DNA of 7,019 bases, taken from contig CAIYFF010000092.1 in assembly GCA_903925435.1 (NCBI GenBank), positions 1-7,019 of the forward strand, written 5' to 3'. The position numbers and the translations under genes are program-made. The notes beneath the pieces were generated by a model. That model had not been told where the DNA came from and did no database searches. It worked only from the letters and a program-made list of their open reading frames with translations. Source of the DNA: an uncultured Planctomycetota bacterium. GTDB taxonomy: Bacteria; Planctomycetota; UBA1135; UBA2386. Below, one piece after another: positions 6,929 to 7,019 of the stretch (position 1 is its first letter; each line of letters begins with the position of its first letter).

Positions 6929-7019
6929 ATGGCAAACCTGCGACCCCTGGACGACCGCGTCGTGCTGAAGGTGCTCGACGCTGAAGAGATGAGCTCTGGC
7001 GGCATCGTGCTGCCCGACA
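6929..7019 (+). CDS. groES: Co-chaperonin GroES (10 kDa), 3'-truncated by the window
   Basis: GroES is the heptameric lid that caps GroEL and closes the folding chamber. Only the first 30 codons are inside the window. They begin M-A-N-L-R-P-L-D-D-R-V-V-L-K-V and reach S-S-G-G-I-V-L-P-D at the edge. This matches the conserved GroES N-terminus (R-P-L-x-D-R-V) and the start of the mobile loop (S-x-G-G-I-V-L) that docks on the GroEL apical domain. The gene sits downstream of groEL, opposite to the usual groES-groEL order. The rest of the protein cannot be judged. Confidence 0.95.
   Translation, partial: MANLRPLDDRVVLKVLDAEEMSSGGIVLPD

Noticed and set aside
5016..6935. Minus-strand open frames of 306 and 320 codons opposite groEL
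   Set aside because: Antisense frames over groEL are a familiar artefact of its codon bias; the groEL reading is unambiguous.

Overview
The window is a GC-rich (roughly two-thirds G+C by eye) bacterial segment carrying five genes in two opposing blocks. The combination of a large membrane-anchored von Willebrand A (VWA) protein, a secreted NPCBM-type protein, a carboxypeptidase-regulatory-like domain protein and a groEL-groES pair in inverted order best fits a Planctomycetota-like organism. This is an inference from family knowledge. A myxobacterial or acidobacterial origin cannot be excluded from the sequence alone.

Layout. (1) 5-1240, plus strand: a protein with two carboxypeptidase-regulatory-like beta-sandwich domains. 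Its reading frame is open to the left edge, so it may start outside the window. (2) 1256-3655, minus strand: a 799-residue VWA protein with three predicted membrane segments, converging on gene 1 with only 15 bases between them. (3) 3703-4917, minus strand: a secreted protein with four candidate copies of a ~45-residue beta-rich repeat followed by an NPCBM-like domain. It lies 47 bases upstream of the VWA gene and is probably co-transcribed with it. (4) 4918-5264: a 347-base divergent intergenic region. It holds a purine-rich tract with a strong Shine-Dalgarno-like core that has no start codon at the right distance, and a small hairpin. No CIRCE operator or clear promoter is visible. (5) 5265-6887, plus strand: a 540-residue GroEL. 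(6) 6929 to the right edge: the first 30 codons of groES, with a good ribosome binding site.

The right half is a chaperonin operon in which groEL precedes groES, the reverse of the usual order. GroEL keeps its ATPase motifs but has a His/Asp/Lys tail in place of the Gly-Gly-Met tail, and His at a substrate-binding Tyr position. The left half looks like envelope biology: a periplasm-facing VWA protein and a secreted carbohydrate- or surface-binding-like protein. No mobile element, tRNA, rRNA or CRISPR array was seen. Nothing here amounts to a clear new system. The items most worth checking are the repeat architecture of the NPCBM protein, the unusual groEL leader and the unusual GroEL tail.
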